From the NCBI RefSeq assembly GCF_032477075.1, contig NZ_JAWDXO010000009.1, forward strand, positions 20,221-84,220: a stretch of 64,000 bases of DNA. Reading direction: 5' to 3'. Positions 1-7,675 of the stretch are shown here, in pieces (the first letter of the stretch is position 1; every line of letters starts with the position of its first letter). This DNA is from Fusobacterium sp. Its GTDB lineage: Bacteria; Fusobacteriota; Fusobacteriia; Fusobacteriales; Fusobacteriaceae. Position numbers and translations under genes: made by a program. The notes beneath the pieces were generated by a model. The model worked only from the letters and a program-made list of their open reading frames with translations. It was not told the origin of the DNA and made no database searches.

Positions 1-36
1 CTGTACCCTTCGGTATAGGGCATTTTTTATTTTCTG
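1..36 (+). terminator. Attenuator-type terminator in the thiC leader
   Basis: Bases 1-7 (CTGTACC) pair with 12-18 (GGTATAG, one G-T wobble) around a CTTC loop, and a T-run follows at 23-28. It lies about 40 bases before thiC. A terminator here is what a TPP riboswitch upstream of thiC would use as its expression platform, but the aptamer would lie before base 1 and cannot be seen. The hairpin is observed; its riboswitch role is inferred. Confidence 0.55.
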
Positions 37-74
37 CTCTATAGCTCAGGAATAAAAATAACAGGAGGAAAAGT

Positions 75-1352
75 ATGTATTCTACACAAATGGAAGCAGC
101 AAAAAAAGGTATTTTCACAAAAGAGATGGAGATAGTAGCAAGAGATGAAAATCTGACAAAAGAGGAACTTATGGAGAAGATGGCTCAAGGTAGAGTTGTA
201 ATACCAGCCAATATTAACCATAAAAATCTTTATCCAAGAGCAGTAGGAGAAGGAATAAAAACTAAAGTTAATGTAAATCTTGGAGTATCAGAAGACTGCT
301 GTGATTATTGCGGAGAAATGGTAAAGGTACAGAAAGCTATTGAATATGGTGCTGATGCAATAATGGACTTAAGTACTTTTGGAGATACTAAAAAATTCAG
401 AAGAGAGCTTGTAGATAAATCATCAGTTATGCTTGGAACAGTTCCAATGTATGATGCAGTTGCAAAATTAGGAAAAAATATAAAGGATATGTCTATTGAA
501 GAATTATTTAGAGTGGTAGAAGAACATTGTGAAGATGGAATAGATTTTCTTACTATTCATGCTGGATTAAACAGAACCTGTGTAGATAGATTAAAAAATA
601 ATAAAAGATTGACTAAAATTGTAAGCAGGGGAGGTTCTATACTTTTTCAATGGATGATGCTGAATGATAAAGAAAATCCTTTCTTTGAGCATTATGACAG
701 ACTTCTTGATATCTGCAGAAAATATGATGTTACACTTAGTCTGGGAGATGGACTCAGACCTGGAAGTATTCATGATTCCACAGATGCACCTCAGATACAG
801 GAATTGCTTATACTTGGGGAACTTACAAAAAGAGCTTGGGCAAAAGATGTGCAGGTAATGATAGAAGGACCAGGGCATGTACCTATGCACGAGATAGTAA
901 CAAATATGCAGATTGAGAAAAAGCTATGCCACAATGCACCTTTTTATGTATTAGGACCTTTAGTTACAGATATTGCTCCTGGATATGATCATATTACAGC
1001 TGCCATTGGTGGAGCTATTGCAGCATCTTCAGGAGCAGACTTTCTTTGTTATGTAACACCAGCAGAACATTTAAGACTGCCTACTCTTGAAGATATGAAA
1101 GAGGGAATAATGGCATCAAGAATTGCAGGTCATGCTGCCGATATAGCAAAAGGATTAAAAGGTGCTATTGAATGGGATCATAGAATGAGTAAATTCAGAG
1201 GAGAACTTAACTGGAAAGGAATGTTCAGCGAGTGTATAGACCCTGAAAAAGCAGAAGCATACAGAGCATCCTCTGCTCCAATAGAAGAAGAGGTATGCAC
1301 TATGTGTGGAGATTTATGTCCAATGAAAAGATGTAATGAGATTCTGGATTAG
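75..1352 (+). CDS. thiC: Phosphomethylpyrimidine synthase ThiC
   Basis: Radical SAM enzyme that rearranges 5-aminoimidazole ribotide to HMP phosphate, the pyrimidine half of thiamine. The 425 residues match the shorter ThiC form. The C-terminal cluster-binding cysteines are C408, C411 and C415 in CTMCGDLC, so the spacing is CxxCxxxC rather than the CxxCxxxxC of E. coli-type enzymes. Internal blocks typical of the family include GADAIMDLST and EGPGHVPMHE. The ATG follows a strong AGGAGG. It is the first gene of a thiamine operon, 17 bases before thiS, behind a leader terminator. Its substrate is also a purine-pathway intermediate made by the pur genes in this window. Confidence 0.97.
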   Translation: MYSTQMEAAKKGIFTKEMEIVARDENLTKEELMEKMAQGRVVIPANINHKNLYPRAVGEGIKTKVNVNLGVSEDCCDYCGEMVKVQKAIEYGADAIMDLSTFGDTKKFRRELVDKSSVMLGTVPMYDAVAKLGKNIKDMSIEELFRVVEEHCEDGIDFLTIHAGLNRTCVDRLKNNKRLTKIVSRGGSILFQWMMLNDKENPFFEHYDRLLDICRKYDVTLSLGDGLRPGSIHDSTDAPQIQELLILGELTKRAWAKDVQVMIEGPGHVPMHEIVTNMQIEKKLCHNAPFYVLGPLVTDIAPGYDHITAAIGGAIAASSGADFLCYVTPAEHLRLPTLEDMKEGIMASRIAGHAADIAKGLKGAIEWDHRMSKFRGELNWKGMFSECIDPEKAEAYRASSAPIEEEVCTMCGDLCPMKRCNEILD

Positions 1353-1369
1353 GAATAGAAAGGAAGAAT

Positions 1370-1582
1370 ATGGATATAATTTTAAATGGAAAAAGTTATT
1401 CAATAGAAAAAAACTTTACAGTTCAGAAACTTCTTAAAAAGCTAGAGGAAGAATGGTCAATAGAGCTCAGTGGAGCAGTTGTTCTTGTAAATGATGAAAT
1501 AGTGAAAAAAGATAGATGGGAAGAAAGTGAGATATTTGAAAATGCAGAAATAGAAGTACTTTCTTTTGTATCTGGAGGGTAA
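1370..1582 (+). CDS. thiS: Sulfur carrier protein ThiS
   Basis: Small ubiquitin-like protein of 70 residues that carries thiocarboxylate sulfur to the thiazole synthase ThiG. It ends in the diagnostic Gly-Gly (VSGG), the C-terminus that ThiF adenylates. The preceding GAVVLVNDEIV stretch fits the beta-grasp fold. It sits right after thiC and is separated from thiG by a 340-base untranslated gap, unusual in an otherwise tight operon. Confidence 0.95.
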   Translation: MDIILNGKSYSIEKNFTVQKLLKKLEEEWSIELSGAVVLVNDEIVKKDRWEESEIFENAEIEVLSFVSGG

Positions 1583-1686
1583 TTATTAAAATAGCTGCAA
1601 TAATATTTTTAGAGAATTTTAATATTGAATATGAATAAGAGATTTATATTTTAAAAAACTTGTGTGAATTATAATCAGAAGTATAA

Positions 1687-1884
1687 TTTTAGAACTTTTT
1701 AATAGAAAGATTTGTTTTAATTTTATTTATAAAAGATAAAAGAATAAATGACTAGATTGTAATATAGTAGTTCTGTTAATCAGAGATATCTTATTATTAA
1801 TTTGTAGAAAGATGTTATAAATCAATTTTATGTTTTGTTTAATTAATTATATAAATCTTTCTGAAGTTTTAAAATTTAATCTTA
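1687..1884. repeat. Structured AT-rich element in the thiS-thiG gap
   Basis: The 340-base gap 1583-1922 has no convincing ORF. It contains a left arm at 1687-1713 (TTTTAGAAC to AGAAAGATTT) and an inverted right arm near 1845-1884 whose reverse complement reads AGATTAAAT, a short spacer, then AGAAAGATTTATATAATTA. Both arms resemble the arms of the inverted repeat at 38103-38290, so I treat the two as one repeat family. A third AGAAAGAT lies near 1806. The sequence similarity is observed by eye; the family status is inferred, and the AT-richness makes chance matches possible. Confidence 0.45.
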
Positions 1885-1922
1885 TTTTTATTTACATATA
1901 TTGAATAGAAAAGGAAGGTAAA

Positions 1923-2699
1923 ATGGATAAATTTATATTAAAAGGACATGAATTTAGAAGCAGACTTCTTACAGGAACAGGAAAATTTTCTGATAAAAAT
2001 TTAGTAGCTCCTATGATGGAAGCCAGTGGATCACAAATAATAACAATGGCATTGAGAAGAATAAATTTTCAAAATCCTAAAGAAAATATTTTAAATTATA
2101 TACCTAAACACATAACACTGTTGCCTAATACATCAGGAGCAAGGACAGCAGAAGAAGCAGTAAAAATAGCGAGAATTGCAAGAGAAGCTGGATGTGGAGA
2201 TTTTATTAAGATAGAAATAATTAATGATTCACAATATCTTATGCCAGATAATTCAGAAACAATAAAGGCTACAAAAATATTAGCTGATGAAGGATTTACT
2301 GTACTTCCATATATGATGCCTGACCTCATAGCTGCTAAAAGAATGGAAGATGCAGGAGCAGCAGCAGTTATGCCTCTAGGTTCTCCCATTGGTTCAAATA
2401 GAGGAATAGTTACTAAGCCTCTTATTGAAATGATGCTGGAGACTAACAGAGTTCCTATTATAGTAGACGCTGGAATAGGAAGACCATCTGATGCTGCAAT
2501 AGCTATGGAAATGGGATGTGATGCTGTTCTTGTAAATACAGCAATAGCTACAGCTCAGGATCCAGTGAAAATGGGAAGAGCTTTTTCATTAGCAGTAGAA
2601 GCTGGAAGAGAAGCTTTTCTTGCAAAAATTGCTGAAGAAAAGAAATATGCCAGTGCTTCATCACCTTTGACTGGATTTCTTTTCAGAGGTGACAAATAA
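1923..2699 (+). CDS. thiG: Thiazole synthase ThiG
   Basis: TIM-barrel enzyme that condenses 1-deoxy-xylulose 5-phosphate, dehydroglycine and ThiS thiocarboxylate into thiazole phosphate carboxylate. The 258-residue length and the blocks RLLTGTGK near the N-terminus, MPLGSPIGSNRG and PIIVDAGIGRPSDAA are characteristic; the active-site lysine is expected in the FIKIEII strand. The ATG follows AAGGAAGG. The thiH GTG follows its stop codon with no gap, so ThiG and ThiH, which act together, are translationally linked. Confidence 0.97.
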   Translation: MDKFILKGHEFRSRLLTGTGKFSDKNLVAPMMEASGSQIITMALRRINFQNPKENILNYIPKHITLLPNTSGARTAEEAVKIARIAREAGCGDFIKIEIINDSQYLMPDNSETIKATKILADEGFTVLPYMMPDLIAAKRMEDAGAAAVMPLGSPIGSNRGIVTKPLIEMMLETNRVPIIVDAGIGRPSDAAIAMEMGCDAVLVNTAIATAQDPVKMGRAFSLAVEAGREAFLAKIAEEKKYASASSPLTGFLFRGDK

Positions 2700-3806
2700 G
2701 TGAGCTATTATGATGAACTTGTAAAATGGAAAGATTTTGATTTTGAAAATTATTTTTCTAGTGTTACAGATGAAGATATAAGGGAAAGTATAGGAAAAGA
2801 TAAACTGGGAGTATATGATTATTTAAACCTTCTTTCCCCTAAAGCACAAAACCATCTGGAAGAAATGGCAGTAAAAGCTGCAAAACTTACAAGGCAGCAT
2901 TTTGGAAATGTAATAGGGCTGTATCTTCCTATATATGTTTCTAATTACTGTACAAGTAACTGTATTTACTGTGGGTTTTCAAAAAAAAACCTTATAAAAA
3001 GAAGACATATGAAATTTGAAGAAATAGAACATGAAGCACAGGAAATAGCTAAAACAGGAATAGGAAATATACTTCTTCTTACAGGAGAGGCAAAGGGGTT
3101 AGTAGATAAAGAATATCTTAAAGGTGGAATAGATATATTAAAAAAATATTTTTCCTCTGTTTCGATAGAAGTGATGCCTCTAGATGAAGAGGACTATAAA
3201 TATTTAGCAGAAGATGGATTAGATGGACTTACAGTATATCAGGAGACATATGATGAAGTAAGATATGAACAGGTACATCTTTCTGGGGAAAAGAGAAATT
3301 TTAAATATCGTTTAGATACACCTGAGAGAGGAGCAAAGGCAGGAATCAGAACTATTGGAATAGGGGCTCTTCTTGGACTGGGAGGAATCAGGAGTGATGC
3401 TTTTAAGACAGGACTTCATCTGAAATATCTTATGGAAAATTATCCCAACAGTGAATTCAGTATATCTTTTCCAAGAGTAAATGAAGCAGAGGGAAATCTG
3501 AAAGACAGCTATGCTGTAGATGATTTGACTTTTGTACAGATACTCCTTGCTAACAGAATATTTCAGCCAAAAGCTGGGATAACTCTTTCAACTAGAGAAA
3601 GTGTTGTAATGAGAGATAATATTGTAGCTCTGGGAGTAACAAAATTTTCAGCTGGCTCAAAAACAGAAGTGGGAGGTTATTCTCATGAAAATGAGTCTAC
3701 TGCCCAATTTGATATAAGTGATAATAGAAATGTCGAGGAAATAGTAAAGGCTATAAGAGGAAGAGGGCTGGAAGTAGTATATAAAGACTGGGAGACATTA
3801 GTATGA
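2700..3806 (+). CDS. thiH: 2-iminoacetate synthase ThiH
   Basis: Radical SAM tyrosine lyase that supplies dehydroglycine to ThiG. The [4Fe-4S] motif CxxxCxxC is C84, C88 and C91 (CTSNCIYC). The 368-residue length is normal. The GTG start lies directly after the thiG stop with AGAGG about ten bases upstream, inside thiG. The last four bases overlap the thiF start (ATGA). Presence of ThiH rather than the glycine oxidase ThiO fits an anaerobe. Confidence 0.96.
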   Translation: MSYYDELVKWKDFDFENYFSSVTDEDIRESIGKDKLGVYDYLNLLSPKAQNHLEEMAVKAAKLTRQHFGNVIGLYLPIYVSNYCTSNCIYCGFSKKNLIKRRHMKFEEIEHEAQEIAKTGIGNILLLTGEAKGLVDKEYLKGGIDILKKYFSSVSIEVMPLDEEDYKYLAEDGLDGLTVYQETYDEVRYEQVHLSGEKRNFKYRLDTPERGAKAGIRTIGIGALLGLGGIRSDAFKTGLHLKYLMENYPNSEFSISFPRVNEAEGNLKDSYAVDDLTFVQILLANRIFQPKAGITLSTRESVVMRDNIVALGVTKFSAGSKTEVGGYSHENESTAQFDISDNRNVEEIVKAIRGRGLEVVYKDWETLV

Positions 3807-4345
3807 AGATAGGAATAGCTGGAAGTGGCGGAATAGGCTCTAATGTAGCTGTACATCTTGTGAGATTAGGAGTAAAAGAACTAAAATTTGGCGACTTTGA
3901 TGTTATTGAAGAATCTAATCTCAACAGACAGTTTTATTTTAAAGATCAGATAGGAAAATATAAAGCAGAGATGTTATATGAAAATCTGAAAAGGATAAAT
4001 CCTGATGGAGATTTTCAATATGATATTATTAAATTTGAAAGGGAGAATATAAAAGAATTTTTTCAAGACTGTGATATAATAATAGAAGGTTTTGATAAAA
4101 AAGAGTATAAAAGTATGCTTGTAGAGGAATTATACCCAATGGGAAAAATTATAATATCTGCTTCAGGAATAGCCAGTCATGACTGTAGGGAAATTCAAAT
4201 TAAAGAGGCAGGAAAAAATTTATATGTAGTAGGAGATTTTCAAAAAGATATTTCCAATTATAAAACATATTCTCATAAGGTATCCGTAGTGTCTGCCATC
4301 ATGGCAGAAATAGCATTAAAAAGAGGTGGATATATTGAGGAATAG
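3803..4345 (+). CDS. thiF: ThiS adenylyltransferase ThiF, short form
   Basis: E1-like enzyme that adenylates the C-terminal glycine of ThiS before sulfur transfer. The nucleotide-binding loop GSGGIGSN is at the N-terminus and is followed by the family block DFDVIEESNLNRQ. At 180 residues it is clearly shorter than the roughly 250-residue E. coli ThiF, and the paired CxxC zinc cysteines of longer members are absent: the only cysteines are isolated (DCD, DCR). Short forms are known in clostridia and fusobacteria. It overlaps thiH by four bases and the next gene by about ten. Confidence 0.88.
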   Translation: MKIGIAGSGGIGSNVAVHLVRLGVKELKFGDFDVIEESNLNRQFYFKDQIGKYKAEMLYENLKRINPDGDFQYDIIKFERENIKEFFQDCDIIIEGFDKKEYKSMLVEELYPMGKIIISASGIASHDCREIQIKEAGKNLYVVGDFQKDISNYKTYSHKVSVVSAIMAEIALKRGGYIEE

Positions 4346-4970
4346 AATAGATATACCAAAAGGGCTCTACGGAATAACAGGAGATAATTTTGCCAATGGA
4401 AAGAGTAATTATCAATGTGTAGAGGAAATGATAAAAGGCGGAATCAAAATAATTCAATATAGAGATAAGAAAAAAAGCTCTAAAGAAAAGGTTGAAGAAG
4501 TAAAAGCAATAAGAGAACTTTGCAGAAAAAATAATGTATTTTTTATAGTAAATGATGATGTAGCTATTGCTATGCTTGTAGATGCTGACGGGGTGCATGT
4601 AGGACAGGATGATATGAAACCAGATGATGTAAGAAAACTTATAGGTGTGGATAAAATAATAGGTTTATCTACTCATTCAGAGGAACAGGGAATAGCAGCA
4701 TATAATAATGAAAATGTAGATTATATTGGGGTAGGACCCATATTTCCTACTACTACAAAAGATACAGCTCCAGTGGGATTGGAATATTTAGAATTTGCTG
4801 TAAGGAATCTTCATCTGCCTTTTATAGCCATAGGCGGAATAAAAGATTATAATATAGATGAAATAATAAATAGAGGAGCTCAAAGAATATGTCTTGTGAG
4901 TGATATTCTTGGTGCAGAGAATATATGTAAAAAAATTATAAGCCTAAATAATAAAATTTTGAAAAAGTAA
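4335..4970 (+). CDS. thiE: Thiamine phosphate synthase ThiE
   Basis: Joins HMP pyrophosphate and thiazole phosphate to give thiamine phosphate. Family signatures are IQYRDK, FIVNDDVAIA, DGVHVGQDD and GVGPIFPTTTK. I place the start at TTG 4335 because AGAGG at 4322-4326 lies eight bases before it. The GTG at 4326 would overlap that ribosome-binding site and adds only three residues. The start lies inside the end of thiF. It is the last gene of the operon. ThiD and ThiM are not in the window, so HMP-P phosphorylation and salvage must be encoded elsewhere. Confidence 0.93.
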   Translation: MRNRIDIPKGLYGITGDNFANGKSNYQCVEEMIKGGIKIIQYRDKKKSSKEKVEEVKAIRELCRKNNVFFIVNDDVAIAMLVDADGVHVGQDDMKPDDVRKLIGVDKIIGLSTHSEEQGIAAYNNENVDYIGVGPIFPTTTKDTAPVGLEYLEFAVRNLHLPFIAIGGIKDYNIDEIINRGAQRICLVSDILGAENICKKIISLNNKILKK

Positions 4971-5049
4971 TTATCATTTAATTTGATTTTGAGGACATAT
5001 TTTTCTCTTTATTATAAGTTTGATATATTATTTCAATAGGTCAAGCCTC

Positions 5050-5078
5050 TTGACAATTACTTAATTAAGTATTAGAGT
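5050..5078 (+). promoter_or_regulatory. Promoter with a palindrome in the spacer, before the GntR gene
   Basis: TTGACA at 5050-5055 and TAGAGT at 5073-5078 are 17 bases apart. The spacer carries a perfect 12-base palindrome, ACTTAATTAAGT, at 5059-5070. A palindrome between -35 and -10 of a GntR-family gene suggests an autorepression operator, but it does not match the FadR consensus I know. The palindrome is observed; its function is inferred. Confidence 0.5.
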
Positions 5079-5121
5079 ATAGTAAGAAATAATAAATTAA
5101 CTTTAAGAAGAGAGGGATTTT

Positions 5122-5805
5122 GTGCTGAAGATATATGACGATATAATGGGCAAAACAAATTCTAGTTTTGCATATAAAATATTGAAAGAGAATATACTTA
5201 GACTTGATTTAAAGCCAGGAGCGGAGCTTCGTGAAATTGATTTATTTCATTCTCTTAATATGAGCCGTACACCTATCAGGGAAGCACTTATTCTTTTAAA
5301 ACATGATGGACTAATAGAAACCCTTCCTCAAAGTGGAACTTTTGTTACTAAAATAGATAAAGAAAAATTTGAAGATGGAAGAATGTTAAGAATTTGTGTA
5401 GAAGAGAAAATGATACAATTAGCTTGTGATAATTTTTCACAAGATTATCTAAGAAGATTAGAAGATAATCTTGCAAAGCAGAAATTTATTCTTGATACAA
5501 CTAGAGATTATGTAGAATTTCATAAATTAGATGTGGAGTTTCATCAAGTAATATTTGAAGGAGTTGGATATAGAGATTTATTTAAAGTAACTACAGATAA
5601 TTTTTTTGATTATCAGAGAGTCAGAGTTTTAAATTCATCAAATAAGATAAAGGATAATTTTATTCAGGAAAGTCATTTAAAAATATTAGACATTATTAAA
5701 AATAAGAAGAAAGATAAAGTTCATGAATTGCTTAATGAACATTTTTCAAGATTGCCAGCAAAACTTGAACATTTCATTGAAGAATATCCATTTTATTTTA
5801 AATAA
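5122..5805 (+). CDS. GntR-family transcriptional regulator with FCD domain
   Basis: Residues about 12-75 form the winged helix-turn-helix, with the family block MSRTPIREALILL as recognition region and GTFV in the wing. The remainder is an all-helical FCD ligand-binding domain, with likely metal ligands in LDVEFHQ, ESHLKIL and NEHFSRL. FCD regulators usually sense small organic acids. The GTG start has GAGAGGG seven bases upstream. The gene is alone between a promoter and a terminator. It is the closest dedicated regulator to the Hdr-Flx-Frd dicarboxylate operon 1.9 kb downstream, so it could control that operon, but nothing in the sequence proves it. Confidence 0.9.
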   Translation: MLKIYDDIMGKTNSSFAYKILKENILRLDLKPGAELREIDLFHSLNMSRTPIREALILLKHDGLIETLPQSGTFVTKIDKEKFEDGRMLRICVEEKMIQLACDNFSQDYLRRLEDNLAKQKFILDTTRDYVEFHKLDVEFHQVIFEGVGYRDLFKVTTDNFFDYQRVRVLNSSNKIKDNFIQESHLKILDIIKNKKKDKVHELLNEHFSRLPAKLEHFIEEYPFYFK

Positions 5806-5838
5806 AAGAAACTGGAACATATTAGTTCCAGTTTCTTT
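5805..5838 (+). terminator. Intrinsic terminator after the GntR gene
   Basis: Perfect 14-base stem AAAGAAACTGGAAC / GTTCCAGTTTCTTT with an ATATTA loop. It begins at the stop codon of the regulator. The A-rich 5' side also allows function in the opposite direction. Confidence 0.85.
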
Positions 5839-6087
5839 GCTTACAACAACAAATTATAGGGTAGTTATGGATTACAACCTTAAAAGTTAAAAAAACTTGT
5901 CATAATTAATGAAGTAAATAAAACATAAAAGAGTATTTTAAATAAAGAAAATTCACTAGTCAATCAATTAAGAAATTTTAATTGTAATATTACCTATATT
6001 TATTATATTTTATAGATAAAATTAATAGTAAGCTATTTTATTAAAAAATTCTAATTTTGTTTATTAAGCATTCATTTTTTATTTATT

Positions 6088-6501
6088 TTAATTATAAAAT
6101 ATATTAAAAATGGCAACTTGAAGAAGTATTACAATGATAATACCTATTGCTCCACCACTTGCTCTTCTTCCTTTTTTTATATTATTCTTCACTTTTTCAA
6201 AATATAATATATTTCCTTTAAAACCTATATATATAGGAAAAAGAAAAAGAAATGCCAGGAATATTGAATGCAGATGATCTGAAGTAATATTAATAAGAAT
6301 TATATATAGAATGGCATATTCATAAAGACCTCTATATCCTAACCAGAAAGGTGCCAGAAAAAATGCCCAGAAATTAAACTTTGTATCATCAGAAAGCCAT
6401 TCATTCATATAGTGATTGAAATCATTCCCAATATGTTCTTGAAAACATTCAATATTATTTTCAATAAATTCAACATCTTCTACTAATAATGGATTTTTCA
6501 T
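6088..6501 (-). CDS. DUF2628-type membrane protein
   Basis: 137 residues, function unknown. An acidic soluble N-terminus of about 45 residues is followed by FNFWAFFLAPFWLGYRGLY, the aromatic block typical of DUF2628, then hydrophobic helices around residues 60-100 and a last helix after a basic GRR stretch. The start is ATG at 6501 because a full AGGAGG (complement of 6508-6513) lies just upstream; the longer reading to 6558 lacks such a site. Transcribed alone, opposite to its neighbours. No partner is suggested by context. Confidence 0.75.
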   Translation of the reverse strand: MKNPLLVEDVEFIENNIECFQEHIGNDFNHYMNEWLSDDTKFNFWAFFLAPFWLGYRGLYEYAILYIILINITSDHLHSIFLAFLFLFPIYIGFKGNILYFEKVKNNIKKGRRASGGAIGIIIVILLQVAIFNIFYN

Positions 6502-6842
6502 AGTATACCTCCTTTGAGTAGTTTTATATAATGGATTATAACAAAAATAGAAAAACAAGTCAAATTTTCAACTTAAAAAATATACAAAAAATAGTTTTAT
6601 AGAAGATACAGATATAATAAAAAGGAAATTAAAATTTAAATAGAACTTTAAAGTTATTTTTATTTTTTAAGAACATGAGATATTTTTAGAAATAAAGATT
6701 TAAATTCAATGTGTGGTGTTCTAATTTTTCCTGTTCAATTAAAGAAATAATTGTTAATTGATAAAAGATTAATTAAAAAATAAAATTTTATTTTTTAAAC
6801 TTTAAATTTTTTATAACAAGTTAAAGAAAAATGAATAAAAAG

Positions 6843-6877
6843 GTAAAAAGGAGTTTTTGGGGAAAACTCCTTTTTAC
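6843..6877. terminator. Orphan bidirectional terminator hairpin
   Basis: A 15-base perfect stem (GTAAAAAGGAGTTTT with its complement) closes on a five-base loop TGGGG. Stem ends supply T-tracts in both directions. No annotated gene ends here: the DUF2628 gene is transcribed leftward starting at 6501, and the next rightward gene is at 7676. It may therefore end an unrecognised RNA. Confidence 0.65.
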
Positions 6878-7175
6878 ATATATATATTAAAACATCTCGG
6901 GGAAGAGATTTGCATTAATATTATACAAATAAATTTTAATTTTCCTTTTTTAAATAAAAAAAAGAAAAAACTTTAATATTTTTAAAACTTCTTTTTTAGA
7001 TTATGTATAAAGTCTCTATAAGATATAGAATTTTATTAATATTATATTGTCAGGAATTTCATAATTCTTTTTTAACAAAATTTTTTTATAAAAAAATAAA
7101 TATTCAAAAAATGAAACAAAGAATTAAATAATTATTTTATCGGAGTTTAATTATGTCTTAAATTCTAAAAAATTA

Positions 7176-7203
7176 TTGACAAATTATATTGGGATAGTAT
7201 AGG
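7176..7203 (+). promoter_or_regulatory. Promoter of the candidate small RNA
   Basis: A consensus -35 TTGACA at 7176-7181 is followed after 16 bases by TATAGG (7198-7203), or after 18 by TAGGAT. A start near 7210 would give a transcript of about 100 bases ending in the terminator at 7281-7310. Confidence 0.5.
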
Positions 7204-7209
7204 ATATGA

Positions 7210-7310
7210 TTATAAAAATCTTTTTACAGATTTTTCTATATAAATCTTTCCCCAAAATTATTTATATAGTTTAGAAAATGGAACCAGACTGCTCTCTGGT
7301 TCTTTTTTTT
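7210..7310 (+). ncRNA. Candidate trans-acting small RNA with C-rich loop
   Basis: The unit has a promoter, no ORF, and three consecutive hairpins: AAAAATC/GATTTTT (7214-7235), a perfect 10-base stem CTATATAAAT/ATTTATATAG (7236-7269) whose 14-base loop starts CTTTCCCC, and a terminator GAACCAGA/TCTGGTTC with eight Ts (7281-7310). A single-stranded CUUUCCCC loop could pair with purine-rich Shine-Dalgarno sequences such as GGGGA, as several small RNAs of low-GC bacteria do. Structure is observed by eye; the regulatory role is inferred. I did not recognise it as a named RNA family. Confidence 0.55.
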
Positions 7311-7488
7311 ATAAAAAATATTTTAAAATATTAACTTATAAATTGATAGTTTTAATATAAGTTGAAGAGAATGGAATTTATTATATTTGATACAAAAAGT
7401 TTCAGTTTGAATGAAGTTTTTGTTTTATCTATTAATGAATACAAGATTTCTAAAGAATATAAATAACTGAAAAAAAATAAAAAAACAT

Positions 7489-7532
7489 TTGACATATTCT
7501 TCTCAATATATTATAAATATATTAATATATTT
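7489..7532 (+). promoter_or_regulatory. Promoter and palindromic operator candidate of the hdr operon
   Basis: TTGACA at 7489-7494 and TATAAA at 7512-7517 are separated by the ideal 17 bases. An 18-base perfect palindrome AAATATATTAATATATTT (7515-7532) overlaps the -10 end and the expected start point, a good place for a repressor. The leader to hdrB is then about 150 bases. The palindrome consists only of A and T, so chance cannot be excluded. Confidence 0.6.
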
Positions 7533-7675
7533 AGTACTTAAATAAAACTTTGATTTCCAAAATAGTTCATAAATGGAAAAATTGTTTTATAAAATACAGT
7601 AAATAAAAGTTTTTTCACAAAAATAGGAACTATTAAAGAAGTTTAATTTAATAAATTAGGGAGGGAAGAGAAGAA

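Larger units (their letters stand above)
6502..7675. other. Gene-poor, extremely AT-rich interval
   Basis: No protein gene is supported here. What I see: a perfect hairpin at 6843-6877, a promoter at 7176-7203 leading to an apparent small RNA ending at 7310, and the promoter of the Hdr operon at 7489-7517. Related short blocks GGGGAAGAGATTT (near 6900) and its near inverse in 7241-7253 recall the arms of the repeats at 1687 and 38103. A 31-codon ORF at 7371-7466 has only a weak ribosome-binding site. Confidence 0.6.

Noticed and set aside
1..74. Complete TPP riboswitch before thiC
   Set aside because: Only the terminator-like hairpin lies in the window; no aptamer core can be read, so only the hairpin is reported.
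39..221. 60-residue minus-strand ORF over the thiC start
   Set aside because: It is a cysteine- and phenylalanine-rich shadow of thiC codons with no ribosome-binding site.
7371..7466. 31-codon ORF starting MEFIIFDTKSF between the small RNA and the hdr promoter
   Set aside because: Only a weak AAGAGA precedes it, no promoter is assigned to it, and such ORFs are expected by chance in AT-rich DNA.
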